From Climacteris rufus (lineage: Eukaryota > Chordata > Aves > Passeriformes > Climacteridae), in contig VZRZ01003061.1 in NCBI GenBank assembly GCA_013398175.1, forward strand, positions 32,353 to 96,352: DNA of 64,000 nucleotides. The letters are read 5' to 3'. This document shows, piece by piece, positions 63,370 through 64,000 of this stretch (position 1 is the first letter of the stretch; each line of letters opens with the position of its first letter). Position numbers and translations under genes: made by a program. The notes beneath the pieces are model-generated. The model ran no database searches. It saw nothing but the letters and a program-made list of their open reading frames with translations, and had not been told where the DNA came from.

Positions 63370-63630
63370 AGGAGGATGTTTCAGAGGCACAGACAGGGGA
63401 TACAGTGCTGGAAAGCAAAGAGCTGTAGGAGAGGTTGAACGTACAACACATCGAGTGCAGCGCTGGGGGGTTTAAATCGCTCAGCTTCAGGCAGGATGGG
63501 GCTGTGACGGTCCTGAGAGAGGGATTCAAGTGAGCACGGTATAATCCCAGCCTCCCCCAGGCCCTGGAGAAAGGCCCCTGTTCTGCAGGGGACACTGAAC
63601 AAAGAGAGGTGTCACAGGGAGGCTGGATCG

Positions 63631-63912
63631 GTGTCCTGGGGCTGTGTCCTGGATAGATGGCCTGGGTCTGTGTCCTTTGTCTGTGTCCTGGATCTCTGTC
63701 CTGGGGCTGTGTGCTGGGGCTGTGTCCTGGGGATGTGTCCTGGATCTGTATCCTGGATCTGTGTCCTGGGGCTGTGTGCTGGACCTGTGTCCGTGTCCTG
63801 TGTCCGTGTCCTGTGTCTGTGTCCTGGGGCTGTGTCCTGTGTCTGTGTCCTGGGGCTGTGTCCTGGGGCTGTGTCCTGGGGCTGTGTCCTGGGGCTGTGT
63901 CCTGTGGCTGTG
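63631..63912. repeat. 13-bp minisatellite, about 21 copies
   Basis: The unit gtgtcctggggct and variants (gtgtcctggatct, gtgtcctttgtct) repeat for 282 bp. Because 13 is not a multiple of 3, each strand reads as a 13-residue repeating peptide in every frame. This explains the long open frames here (up to 234 residues on the minus strand), which are not genes. Confidence 0.95.
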
Positions 63913-64000
63913 CAGAGGTGTGAGGGGACAGCTGAGAGTCCCCAGCTGAGCTGCAAGGGACCCTCCCGAGGCTCCTCTTGAGCAGCAATTAATCTCCTCC

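Larger units (their letters stand above)
55884..64000 (+). other. Intron 3 of the VEGFR-like gene (at least 8.1 kb, incomplete)
   Basis: It begins GTAAGA. I looked for exon 4, which in VEGFRs starts with a D/Y-R-S/T-P-F-type stretch entering in phase 1, and found none before the window ends; acceptor-like sites near 58080 and 59140 do not open a matching frame. The intron holds the 55916-56850 duplicated block with LTR pieces, a 12-bp palindrome at 57616-57627, a long microsatellite at 59929-60280, a TG repeat at 63344-63369 and a minisatellite at 63631-63912. The remainder shows nothing recognisable. Confidence 0.7.

Overview
The window looks like nuclear DNA from a bird. Three things point that way: 3' ends of CR1 LINEs (the clearest at 8058-8566 and 43869-44178), a short solo LTR of an endogenous retrovirus, and a sparse gene layout with very long introns, a GC-rich promoter island and many micro- and minisatellites. 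The exact species cannot be read from it; a songbird is a guess only. No bacterial operon, CRISPR array or prokaryotic gene is present.

The only protein-coding gene I can support is the 5' end of a vascular endothelial growth factor receptor (VEGFR) type receptor tyrosine kinase on the + strand. Exon 1 (20033-20096) encodes a signal peptide. Exon 2 (52019-52115) and exon 3 (55681-55883) encode the N-terminal linker and the first immunoglobulin domain. All junctions have GT/AG sites, and the intron phases (1, 2, 1) keep one reading frame and match the layout I know for KDR. The protein resembles KDR in short motifs but is too different from avian KDR as I remember it to be its ortholog. The best reading is the fourth VEGFR class (kdr-like/VEGFR-4), with FLT4 as the alternative. 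The gene runs off the right edge; exon 4 and the kinase domain are not in the window.

Layout: 1-19.3 kb is upstream non-coding DNA with ancient MIR-like SINEs, one CR1, two minisatellites and an AT-rich patch with three GATA motifs. 19.3-20.35 kb is a CpG island with the promoter and exon 1, next to a 32-base assembly gap. 20.1-52.0 kb is intron 1 (31.9 kb), with CR1 and MIR remnants and possible regulatory patches. 52.1-55.7 kb is intron 2 (3.6 kb). 55.9-64.0 kb is the start of intron 3, with a locally duplicated block, a solo LTR with a 6-bp target duplication, a 352-bp microsatellite and a 13-bp minisatellite.

The many open frames of 60-330 codons elsewhere show no family motifs and no compatible splice pattern, and several are translated tandem repeats. 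I treat them as chance.
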